Of a DNA stretch of 64,000 nt, positions 57,653 through 64,000 are shown one piece after another (the stretch's first letter is position 1; every line of letters starts with the position of its first letter). The notes beneath the pieces are model-generated. The model had not been told where the DNA came from, searched no databases, and worked only from the letters and a program-made list of their open reading frames with translations. Origin of the DNA: JBAVVD01 sp049697115 (GTDB lineage: Bacteria; Acidobacteriota; Aminicenantia; Aminicenantales; UBA4085); contig JBAVVD010000040.1 of the NCBI GenBank assembly GCA_049697115.1, positions 1-64,000 of the forward strand, read 5' to 3'. A program made the position numbers and the translations under genes.

Positions 57653-57682
57653 AGTCTAACAGAAATTCACATTCTCTGACAA
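57653..57682 (-). promoter_or_regulatory. Promoter of the small Lys/Glu/Pro-rich gene
   Basis: Minus strand TTGTCA (57682-57677... read as complement of TGACAA), 18-nt spacer, TAGACT (57658-57653). It is about 25 nt before ATG 57628. Confidence 0.45.
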
Positions 57683-57702
57683 TGATTTTTTTCCACAGAA
57701 AC

Positions 57703-57731
57703 TTGAAGGATATCCGGGATTTTAGTATAGT
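57703..57731 (+). promoter_or_regulatory. waaA promoter
   Basis: TTGAAG (57703-57708), 17-nt spacer, TATAGT (57726-57731). The predicted start point (about 57738) is almost on the GTG at 57741, so the message may be leaderless. Confidence 0.55.
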
Positions 57732-57740
57732 CAATGGACT

Positions 57741-59018
57741 GTGTATTTTGTCTACTCCCTTCTTCTTTGGATTGCCCTTGTGTTTTATCTTCCTGTCTAT
57801 TATGTCCGGTTGAAACTCAAAAGGAAGGAGAGTCTCTATCTTACCCGAAGGCTGGGAATCCGAGTTCCCCGGATTGAGAGAGGGAAGAAGGCGATTTGGA
57901 TTCATGCCGTTTCAGTGGGAGAAGTCCTTTCTCTCCGGAGATTGATTCAGGAAATGAAGAGAAAGCATCCGTCCTGGGAGATATGCTTTTCCACTCTGAC
58001 GAATGCCGGTTATCAGGTGGCCAGGGAGAAGATACCGGATGCGGACCACATCTTTTTCATCCCGTTTGATTTCGGTTTTTCTGTCCGCAAATTCTTTAAA
58101 GCACTCCATCCCAGTCTCTTGGTTCTGGTGGAGTCTGAATTCTGGCCGCATCTGCTCCGAGAAGCCAAAAGACATTCGTGTCCGGTTCTTCTTGTCAATG
58201 GAAGAATCTCGGATCGCACCTCAAGGAAACTCTTGCGCTTCAAATTTCTGGCCCGGAGAGTTTTACAGAATATCGACCGATTCTTGGTTCAGACCGAGAA
58301 GGATAAAGAAAGGCTCGAACCCATAGGAATACCGTCCATGAGGATTGATGTCTCCGGGAATCTCAAATCCGAAGTGCATCTGCCCGAGGTCAGCGAAGAA
58401 AGTATTATGAATTTGAAAAATGAATTGTCCGTTCCGCAAGGAAAAAAGATTATTGTGGCCGGAAGCATCCATAAGGGAGAGGAACGATTGCTTCTCGAGG
58501 CATTCACGGAGGCCAGAAAACAGAACCGTGAGATTCTTTTGGTTCTGGCTCCCCGCCATCCTGAGAAATTCAATGAGCTCAATAAACTGTTCATGAATTA
58601 CCAGTTGAAATTCCAGAGAAAGACCGCAGTCAAGCCCGGAGATTCCTGGGACGTCCTCGTCCTCGATACCATCGGCGAACTGGTGCGCTTCTATGCGCTT
58701 TCGGATGTGGCTTTTATCGGAGGAAGCCTTATCCCGTGGGGAGGTCAGAATTTGCTTGAACCGGCCTTCTACAGAAAGCCAATCTTTTTTGGGCCCCACA
58801 TGAATAATTTTGCGTTTCTGGCAGAGGAATTTGTCCGGTCCCAGGCGGCCCGAATCGTTCAAAACAAGGAAGACTTGGTGGAGATGTTCTTGTGCGGCGA
58901 TGAAGCCCGGCTCCGCAAGATGGGAGAAAGGGCCTGGGAACTTTTAATGTCTCTTCAGGGCGCTACGGAAGAAACCCTCGCGGCCATCGAGGCCTTTGTG
59001 GCGACCGGGCGGGAATGA
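57741..59018 (+). CDS. waaA: 3-deoxy-D-manno-octulosonic acid (Kdo) transferase
   Basis: Adds Kdo to lipid A precursors. It starts with a membrane helix (FVYSLLLWIALVFYLPVYY), then the GT30 N-terminal domain with IWIHAVSVGEVLSLRRLI (catalytic Glu in SVGE, about residue 61), FSTLTNAGYQVAREK, and the CMP-Kdo side with VAGSIHKGEERLLLEAF, LVLAPRHPEKFNEL and GGSLIPWGGQNLLEPAF. Length 425 aa is normal. The start is taken as GTG 57741, though no ribosome site precedes it. It stands alone on the plus strand. Confidence 0.94.
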   Translation: MYFVYSLLLWIALVFYLPVYYVRLKLKRKESLYLTRRLGIRVPRIERGKKAIWIHAVSVGEVLSLRRLIQEMKRKHPSWEICFSTLTNAGYQVAREKIPDADHIFFIPFDFGFSVRKFFKALHPSLLVLVESEFWPHLLREAKRHSCPVLLVNGRISDRTSRKLLRFKFLARRVLQNIDRFLVQTEKDKERLEPIGIPSMRIDVSGNLKSEVHLPEVSEESIMNLKNELSVPQGKKIIVAGSIHKGEERLLLEAFTEARKQNREILLVLAPRHPEKFNELNKLFMNYQLKFQRKTAVKPGDSWDVLVLDTIGELVRFYALSDVAFIGGSLIPWGGQNLLEPAFYRKPIFFGPHMNNFAFLAEEFVRSQAARIVQNKEDLVEMFLCGDEARLRKMGERAWELLMSLQGATEETLAAIEAFVATGRE

Positions 59019-59095
59019 GAGGGCCACTGTTTTTATGGGCTGGATAAGCCCGGAATTGGGAAATTATTCCCATTGATAGTGAGGGAGATAATAAG

Positions 59096-59995
59096 GTGAA
59101 AATAGCGGGGATAACTCAGGGAATAAGGACAGACCGGCGGGGACCTCAAAGAAATAAAAAAAGCCGGTTGGTCATCATTCTTGCTCTATCGGGCGTATTG
59201 GTTTTTTCCCCGTTTCGAAATCTTGGCGCAGTGCCCGTCCCTTCTCAGACTTCTTGTCCAGAGAGTCGACTGAACAAGGATTTTTTTCTCAAATGGGCAC
59301 AGGACTTCCAACAAGTCCTCACCTCTCCAGAAGAATGGAATGGCAAAGATATAATAACGCTGACGGCCGTCGTCAGTGCCGGAGCTCTTCTCGGCGTTTT
59401 TGATCGGGACGTCTACGAGCAGGTTCAGGATTGGCGCAATGCCTCTTCTATCAAAGCCTCCTCCTATATATCCAAATTCGGAAATGGAGCCTATTTAGGG
59501 GGATTCATGGCCGTTCTTTACGCTTCAGGGGAACTCTTTCATGATGAGGGACTGAGGAAGACATCTCTATTGTGTCTGGAGAGTTTTGTGACGACCAGCG
59601 TCGTTGTTTTGAGCCTGAAATTTTTTTCCGGGAGGGCGCGGCCCTACGCGGAAGAGGGCCCGTATCGTTTTCGTCCCTTCTCGCTTAAATCCAGGTATCT
59701 CTCTTTTCCATCAGCGGATGCGGCCAGCGCTTTTGCCGTGGCCACCACTATCGCGGAGCGGTCGCCTCGGTTTTATGTGGACGTCCTCGCCTACAGTCTG
59801 GCCGGCCTGGTGGCTTTGTACCGTGTTCACGACAGAAAGCACTGGCCGTCGGATGTTTTTTTTGGCTCTGCTCTCGGCTATTTTATCGCCAGAAAAATCT
59901 CCTGCCTTAATCCGACCCAAGAGCCAGAAGGCCTGCACGTCTCTTTTCAACTCACTCCACAGGGCCAGGCCGTCACCCTATCCTTTGTGTTCTGA
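59096..59995 (+). CDS. PAP2-family phosphatase-like membrane protein with altered motif
   Basis: A 299-residue protein with an N-terminal signal or anchor (VIILALSGVLVFSPF), a region conserved with secreted PAP2 proteins (TAVVSAGALLGVFDRDVYEQV), and helices in the second half. Family motif 1 is KFFSGRARPY (K-x6-R-P); motif 3 is YRVHDRKHWPSD (R-x5-H-x3-D). Motif 2 reads FPSADAASAF where active enzymes have PSGH, so the general-acid His is replaced by Asp. It may have a changed reaction or be inactive. GTG 59096 has GGAG 10 nt upstream. Two small hairpins (GGGCT…AGCCC at 59037-59051 and GGGAA…TTCCC at 59058-59071) stand in the leader. Confidence 0.8.
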   Translation: MKIAGITQGIRTDRRGPQRNKKSRLVIILALSGVLVFSPFRNLGAVPVPSQTSCPESRLNKDFFLKWAQDFQQVLTSPEEWNGKDIITLTAVVSAGALLGVFDRDVYEQVQDWRNASSIKASSYISKFGNGAYLGGFMAVLYASGELFHDEGLRKTSLLCLESFVTTSVVVLSLKFFSGRARPYAEEGPYRFRPFSLKSRYLSFPSADAASAFAVATTIAERSPRFYVDVLAYSLAGLVALYRVHDRKHWPSDVFFGSALGYFIARKISCLNPTQEPEGLHVSFQLTPQGQAVTLSFVF

Positions 59996-60137
59996 TGGCC
60001 GGCCGCGGAAGGCCCTGAAGGGCATGAAGTCGTACAAACGAAGGGGGATAATTTCGAGATACAATGGCATTGAATGGGATTCATTGAGAAAATCAAATTC
60101 CATCTCTCGAGTTTGAACATGGATGTTCCCTTTCGAT

Positions 60138-60166
60138 TTGACAATCGGTTTTTGCTGGACTATATT
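60138..60166 (+). promoter_or_regulatory. Promoter of the DUF3795 gene
   Basis: TTGACA (60138-60143), 17-nt spacer, TATATT (60161-60166), with the gene start at 60244, leaving a leader of about 70 nt. Confidence 0.65.
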
Positions 60167-60243
60167 GCACTTCGCAACCGACATTATAACGGAACAAATA
60201 CGCAAGCGATGAATCTTTACATTTCGAGAAGGAGGGACGGATT

Positions 60244-60732
60244 ATGAAAAATCTGACACGCAAAGAGTTCATTAAAACCTGCTGTTTTCTTTCAGCGTCC
60301 TGTTTGGGACTGCCCATGCGGCTTAAAGGAAAAGGGTCCCACCCCAGGAATACATCTGGCCTGTCTGAAGAAGATCCTGAAAAAGGGAAAATGATTGCCT
60401 TCTGTGGGATTTCATGTGCCGAATGCCCGACTTACATCGCCACCCAGAAAGACGATGATCAAATGCGGGCAGATACGGCCAAGAAATGGTCTGAAATGTT
60501 CAAGGCGAGTTATCAGCCGGAGGACATCAACTGTGACGGCTGCACCTCAAATTCTGAACGCCTGTTCAGCTATTGCAGCGCGTGTGAAATCAGAAAATGT
60601 GGAAAGCAGAAGAATGTGAAAAACTGTGCGTACTGTGAGGAATACCCATGTGCCAAACTCACCGAGTTCTTAAAGATGGTCCCCGAAGCCAAAACGACTC
60701 TCGAAGAGATCAGAAAAAAAATCAATCGATAA
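60244..60732 (+). CDS. DUF3795 Cys-rich protein with leader-like N-terminus
   Basis: A 162-residue protein. The DUF3795 body begins with IAFCGISCAECPTYIATQ (about 52), then CDGCTSNSERLFSYCSACEIRKCG and CAYCEEYPCAKL: twelve cysteines, probably binding metal (zinc or iron-sulfur). The first 30 residues (MKNLTRKEFIKTCCFLSASCLG) look like a Tat- or lipoprotein-type leader: a TRKEFIK region with only one Arg, and Cys residues in the hydrophobic part. Most DUF3795 proteins are cytosolic, so export would be unusual. The function of the family is unknown. AAGGAGGG precedes the ATG. Confidence 0.8.
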   Translation: MKNLTRKEFIKTCCFLSASCLGLPMRLKGKGSHPRNTSGLSEEDPEKGKMIAFCGISCAECPTYIATQKDDDQMRADTAKKWSEMFKASYQPEDINCDGCTSNSERLFSYCSACEIRKCGKQKNVKNCAYCEEYPCAKLTEFLKMVPEAKTTLEEIRKKINR

Positions 60733-60749
60733 TCCATTGATCCCAATGG

Positions 60750-62642
60750 CTATTCCTGCATTATGGCGGGAAATGGGACGATGAGCAAATAATACTTGAG
60801 GTTAACGACGCGATAATGAATTCCAGTCACCGCCAGCTTTTCTTCTAATTCTTTTCTCATGGAATAACTCTTGTTCTGAATCCATCTGGTCCTACGGTAG
60901 GCCTTTGAAAAGAGGAGATAGGCTTTGTTGGACCAGGGGATGGCATCGACCTTCCGTTTGAGCTCGGGATAAATAAACCGCATGGTTATGGGCCCCCAGG
61001 AATCGGAGACTAAAATTTTTCGATCGGAGAAAAAATAGATGGGATACGCAATGGTGAAATCCGTCGCCAGGTATTTGATATTGTTGGTTTTCAACACGGC
61101 CATGATTTTTTTATAAGAGTTCTCTTTGAAGCGAGTCATTCTCAAGAAGTAATGGTAATGAGGGATGGTGAGCAGCGCGAACAACACGAGGATCAAGGCC
61201 GGTTTCCAAGAAATGAGCGTGTTCATTCGGAGGATAGCCGATAAGACGAAGACATAGCTGAGGATGATCAGTAACGCCATATCCATATTATGCCGAGCCT
61301 CATGAAAAGGATGTGGGCTCAGGATAAAGAGCTTTCCCAGTAGACTGAGGAAGAGAAGCCAGAAAAAGATATAACTCCAGTCTCCGCCCGCAAGGCTCCG
61401 CTTTTTCAAACCCAGTATTCTCTTGGCCGCCAGGCCGGCAGCGCAAGCGACAACGACCGCTGAAATGAACAGGGCCGCCGCATTCACATAAGTGAGCGTC
61501 TGTTTCAAAAGTGGCGAAACATTGAAAAAGTCAGACATATAGCGGAACTCAAAGGAGAACAGATTCTTGAATATGATTTTGAAATCCGTAATCAGTTGGA
61601 GAATGTATTGAGGGGCCCTGGCCAGGGAAAGTTGTGAGGGAGAGATGAAGACAATTTTGAACCAGTCGCCGGTGTCGGGAGGTCGGGGCCCCCAAATGAG
61701 CTGGTAGACAACAGGAAAACCGCCGCACAAAGCCCCGGCCAAAAAAAGATACAGATGTTTAAAAACGACCTTCCTCTGGATGGAGAAAATGGTTGCGCAG
61801 ACGACAAAGGGAACGATCAGAAAGATGGCTGTCCGATTGATATAAAAGGAAAAGAGAAAAGAATACGCAGAGAGAAACAAGAGATTCTTTGTCTTGAAGC
61901 TGAAATCAAAAAGATAGATCCCGAGAACAAAAAAGAAAAACATTTCTAGGTAAGGAGCCGCCCTGAGAAAAAGGGAATAATCGAAGAGAACTTCCATAAA
62001 GGAGAAATGGGCCAGACACAGAATAAAAAGAATCTTGGGATCGAAATCCTTGCGGAATATCATATAGAGGAGATAGATCAGGGCGAGAAAGATGAACGCT
62101 TGGAACAATACGAACGTCAGATAGTTTTGGCCAAGAAAATCCCAGATGAATGCCATTAATAAATATTTGAACGTCCCATTGTGTCCAATGGAATTCAGAA
62201 GAAAGAGGGGAACGGTTTTGGTGTCCCGGATTTCAAGAGACTGGAGTGCCTCTATGGCGTTATCAGAGGTAAACATCATGCCGTCCGCATGGAAATAAAA
62301 AGGTAGGCGCAGACCGATGATCAGCAGGATGGATAAGACCGCATAGAGCCGTATCTTTCGAGGCATGCCCAAGAGGCCGATCCCCATTAAAAGGAACAGA
62401 ACAAGGAATATGCTTTTTGTCACCAGGTAGAGCCATTTGAATTCAGTCAGAAGATAGATTTGAAAAAGGAATACGAGCAGAAAAAGGCAGGGAAGAATGA
62501 GCCTTCCCCGAGTCATCATCAAGAAGAGTTTTCTCGGCCTAAGGGAAGGAAGGCCCTTGAAGGATGGGAGTCGGCTTTTTATTCTTCCGAGCAGACCGGG
62601 CATTGATCCATTGTTTTGCCTTTGATCCATCGGCGAAAACAT
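60750..62642 (-). CDS. Large multi-pass membrane protein, possibly GT-C glycosyltransferase-like
   Basis: A 630-residue protein with about 11-13 membrane helices spread through residues 40-490 and a soluble C-terminal domain of about 140 residues. An acidic loop after the early helices (HADGMMFTSDNAIEALQSLEI, in part, about 118) resembles the first loop of GT39-like GT-C enzymes, where Asp residues act. The rest gives no family name. It would use a lipid-phosphate sugar to glycosylate an envelope component, but this is inferred. It converges with the DUF3795 gene. The ATG at 62642 overlaps the predicted -10 box, so the true start may be the next Met (62630) or later. Confidence 0.65.
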   Translation of the reverse strand: MFSPMDQRQNNGSMPGLLGRIKSRLPSFKGLPSLRPRKLFLMMTRGRLILPCLFLLVFLFQIYLLTEFKWLYLVTKSIFLVLFLLMGIGLLGMPRKIRLYAVLSILLIIGLRLPFYFHADGMMFTSDNAIEALQSLEIRDTKTVPLFLLNSIGHNGTFKYLLMAFIWDFLGQNYLTFVLFQAFIFLALIYLLYMIFRKDFDPKILFILCLAHFSFMEVLFDYSLFLRAAPYLEMFFFFVLGIYLFDFSFKTKNLLFLSAYSFLFSFYINRTAIFLIVPFVVCATIFSIQRKVVFKHLYLFLAGALCGGFPVVYQLIWGPRPPDTGDWFKIVFISPSQLSLARAPQYILQLITDFKIIFKNLFSFEFRYMSDFFNVSPLLKQTLTYVNAAALFISAVVVACAAGLAAKRILGLKKRSLAGGDWSYIFFWLLFLSLLGKLFILSPHPFHEARHNMDMALLIILSYVFVLSAILRMNTLISWKPALILVLFALLTIPHYHYFLRMTRFKENSYKKIMAVLKTNNIKYLATDFTIAYPIYFFSDRKILVSDSWGPITMRFIYPELKRKVDAIPWSNKAYLLFSKAYRRTRWIQNKSYSMRKELEEKLAVTGIHYRVVNLKYYLLIVPFPAIMQE

Positions 62643-62667
62643 AAATCATAACCATAGATGATGTCAA
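62638..62667 (-). promoter_or_regulatory. Promoter candidate of the multi-pass membrane protein
   Basis: Minus strand TTGACA (62667-62662), 18-nt spacer, TATGTT (62643-62638). Confidence 0.45.
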
Positions 62668-62693
62668 TCCATAGGCCCCTCCGTGCGCCGTTC

Positions 62694-62723
62694 TTGTCAT
62701 TTATGGAAAGTATCTGCTATGTT
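62694..62723 (+). promoter_or_regulatory. Promoter candidate of the ECF sigma operon
   Basis: TTGTCA (62694-62699), 18-nt spacer, TATGTT (62718-62723). The same -10 is used by the divergent promoter at 62638-62667. It is a housekeeping-like promoter, not a typical ECF self-promoter (no AAC-like -35 seen). Confidence 0.45.
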
Positions 62724-62773
62724 TATCTCTGATGCAACGTTTTCGTCGACGGAGAAGTTTAAAAATAGTGAAT

Positions 62774-63355
62774 ATGGATGAGCAGGCGCTGGTTTGCCAG
62801 ATTCAGAAAGGTGACGAAACGGCTTTCGCCGAGATTCTTCATTTCTACAAGGACCGAATAGTGAATTATCTTTACCAGATTACGGGAGATTACCAGAAGG
62901 CCGTGGATTTATCCCAGGAGACTTTCCTGAGGGTTTATTTTAAAGCCGATAAGTACAAACCCTTTGCCCCTTTTTCTTCCTGGATATACGCCATTGCCTC
63001 CAACCTGGCCAAGACAGAGCTCAAAAAGAGGCGAAGATATGCCGTCCTGTCCCTGGATGATGTCCGGACCAATCTGGAGGCGAGCGTTCCCAGCGAGAGC
63101 TCGACAGATTCCGGTTTGGTTCAGAACTTGAGGCAGGCCCTGAATTCCCTGAATCCCCGCTACCGCATTCCCGTAGTGCTGAAAGATATGGAAGGCTATT
63201 CACAGGAAGAGATTGCCCAGATCATTCAGAGGCCCGTAGGCACCGTCAAAGCCCGGATCAGCCGAGGACGGAATATTTTAAAAAGGCAACTGGAAAAAGC
63301 CTTAGACGACAAAGTTCCCTTTTCCAAAAAGGAGATTTTTAATGGAAAGTTTTAA
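62774..63355 (+). CDS. ECF-type RNA polymerase sigma factor
   Basis: A sigma-70 family protein of about 193 aa. Region 2 (about 10-80) has DETAFAEILHFYKDRIVNYLY, KAVDLSQETFLRVYF and FSSWIYAIASNLAKTELKKR (partial quotes); region 4 (about 115-175) has LNPRYRIPVVLKDMEGYSQ and EEIAQIIQRPVGTVKARISR. It belongs to the RpoE-like group. ATG 62774 is the best start; the frame runs up to 62732, which almost coincides with the predicted transcription start. Next come an overlapping membrane gene, perhaps the anti-sigma factor, and an HtrA-like gene. Confidence 0.93.
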   Translation: MDEQALVCQIQKGDETAFAEILHFYKDRIVNYLYQITGDYQKAVDLSQETFLRVYFKADKYKPFAPFSSWIYAIASNLAKTELKKRRRYAVLSLDDVRTNLEASVPSESSTDSGLVQNLRQALNSLNPRYRIPVVLKDMEGYSQEEIAQIIQRPVGTVKARISRGRNILKRQLEKALDDKVPFSKKEIFNGKF

Positions 63356-63719
63356 CCTGTTGAACAAACTCGACCAGGTCAGCGCTCCAATCGGATTCGA
63401 ACAGGGGGTGCTGGCCGAACTCCGCCTAAAAAAAGAGCGCAAACCTCAAATGGCGAGAGCTCTTCGTTATTCTCTGGCCGGTCTGGCGGCGGGAGTGCTG
63501 GCCGGTGTCATTGGTTTGAACGTTTTTGTGCTCCAGAAGGGAGGCCCTAGCCGGCTGGCCGATAGGGGCCGGGGCGCAGGGACTGAAGTCAGAGAGGTGA
63601 TATCCATCACAGAAGCCGTGGATTATTCCCACGAAATCCGAAGCGTCTCCCATGAGCCGGAGACCGTCTATATTCTGGAACAGGTATCGGATGTTATAAA
63701 TACAGAGATTATCTATTAA
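63342..63719 (+). CDS. Small single-pass membrane protein, putative anti-sigma factor
   Basis: A 125-residue protein that overlaps the sigma gene by 14 nt. A short cytoplasmic domain (about 1-40) with IGFEQGVLAELRLKKER is followed by one helix (SLAGLAAGVLAGVIGLNVFV, about 44-63) and an external part of about 60 residues. This layout and position match anti-sigma factors, but no zinc motif (HxxxCxxC) is present, so recognition rests on context. It lies before the HtrA-like gene, a typical envelope stress arrangement. Confidence 0.7.
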   Translation: MESFNLLNKLDQVSAPIGFEQGVLAELRLKKERKPQMARALRYSLAGLAAGVLAGVIGLNVFVLQKGGPSRLADRGRGAGTEVREVISITEAVDYSHEIRSVSHEPETVYILEQVSDVINTEIIY

Positions 63720-63741
63720 AGTATCAAGGAGGAAATGAACG

Positions 63742-64000
63742 ATGAGTCAAAAATTAAAAATAGGCATCACCTTCGCCGCATTTTTGATGATGCTTTTTCT
63801 GAGCCTGGGCGCCGATTCTGCGGGAACAGGCGTCAATGAAGAAAAAATCGAGAATATTACCAAAATCGTCTCTCCGGCCGTGGTTCGGGTGGAGGCCCGG
63901 AATGGAACAATAAAAATAGCGACAGGAGTCGTCCTGGATAAAGATGGAAATATTGTGACCACCGCCCTCATCACTCCCAGGGATGAAGAGATCACCGTCG
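63742..64000 (+). CDS. HtrA/DegP-like trypsin-fold protein, cut by the window end
   Basis: Starts at ATG 63742 with AAGGAGG 9 nt upstream. The signal peptide (IGITFAAFLMMLFLSLG) is followed by IENITKIVSPAVVRVEA and GVVLDKDGNIVTTALITP, the opening of the S1C protease fold. In active HtrA proteins the last stretch reads xIVTNxHVV, with the catalytic His; here TTALI replaces it, so this copy may be a non-catalytic member, perhaps a sensor or scaffold for the sigma pathway. The rest, including any PDZ domain and the serine, lies outside the window. Confidence 0.8.
   Translation, partial: MSQKLKIGITFAAFLMMLFLSLGADSAGTGVNEEKIENITKIVSPAVVRVEARNGTIKIATGVVLDKDGNIVTTALITPRDEEITV

Overview
This window looks like a chromosomal segment of an anaerobic, diderm (LPS-bearing) bacterium. 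The lipid A and Kdo genes lpxB and waaA, together with lnt, point to an outer membrane. The HdrABC, 2-oxoacid:ferredoxin oxidoreductase and soluble fumarate-reductase-like genes point to a flavin- and ferredoxin-based anaerobic metabolism. The mixture (DUF6599, DUF362, an AmrS-type radical SAM enzyme, a spermidine-synthase-like membrane protein, an archaeal-type ProS and a deoxyhypusine-synthase-like protein) reminds me of the Aminicenantes/Acidobacteriota side of the tree. That placement is an impression from gene content, not a phylogeny. I found no rRNA, tRNA, CRISPR array or transposase gene.

Layout. 1-2610: a gene-poor accessory stretch holding two ungapped copies of a 335-bp direct repeat (41-375 and 1992-2326) around an unrecognised membrane protein. 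2611-14529: thirteen tightly packed minus-strand genes, hdrC-hdrB-korDABC-hdrA-mvhD/flxD-FrhB-like-AsrA-like-FlxA-like-SdhB-like-SdhA-like, read from one good promoter at 14603-14631. This is apparently one electron-bifurcating module joining NAD(P)H, ferredoxin, a disulfide site, a 2-oxoacid and fumarate. Its FlxA-like gene has an in-frame UGA exactly where the family has the first Cys of its C-terminal [2Fe-2S] motif. 14655-21735: a secreted amidohydrolase, a DUF362/AmrS-like/spermidine-synthase-like operon and a DUF6599 protein. 21736-27453: a phosphorelay (hybrid kinase, REC-GGDEF, HPt) and an AI-2E-family permease.

27698-44216: mostly housekeeping on the minus strand (pyrR-pyrB-pyrC-rnc, ribF, prfB with its programmed frameshift, lnt, a slipin/NfeD pair, coaE). 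A LuxR-type regulator with a degenerate receiver and three PilZ-like proteins lie near coaE; HU and a deoxyhypusine-synthase-like gene lie on the plus strand. 44468-48978: proS, pcm, DUF192 and a homocysteine methyltransferase/MTHFR fusion. 49195-51993: a structured leader followed by three overlapping genes (HisC/CobD-like PLP enzyme, CDP-alcohol phosphatidyltransferase, LicC-like nucleotidyltransferase), which together suggest an unusual lipid head-group pathway. 52143-57182: rpsO-pnp-three pseudopilins-lpxB. 57353-64000: waaA, a PAP2-like protein, a DUF3795 protein, a large multi-pass membrane protein and an ECF sigma/anti-sigma-like/HtrA-like operon that runs off the end.

How the parts fit. 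The Hdr/Flx/Kor/Frd operon would let NADH and thiol/disulfide chemistry drive ferredoxin reduction for 2-oxoacid synthesis, or run in the opposite direction, with fumarate as a possible electron sink. The phosphorelay, GGDEF and PilZ genes suggest cyclic-di-GMP control. The waaA, lpxB, lnt, PAP2 and lipid-head-group genes maintain the envelope, and the ECF/HtrA-like operon probably watches over it. Dispersed intergenic repeats (16059-16245 and 34393-34470) and several strong orphan hairpins are unexplained.
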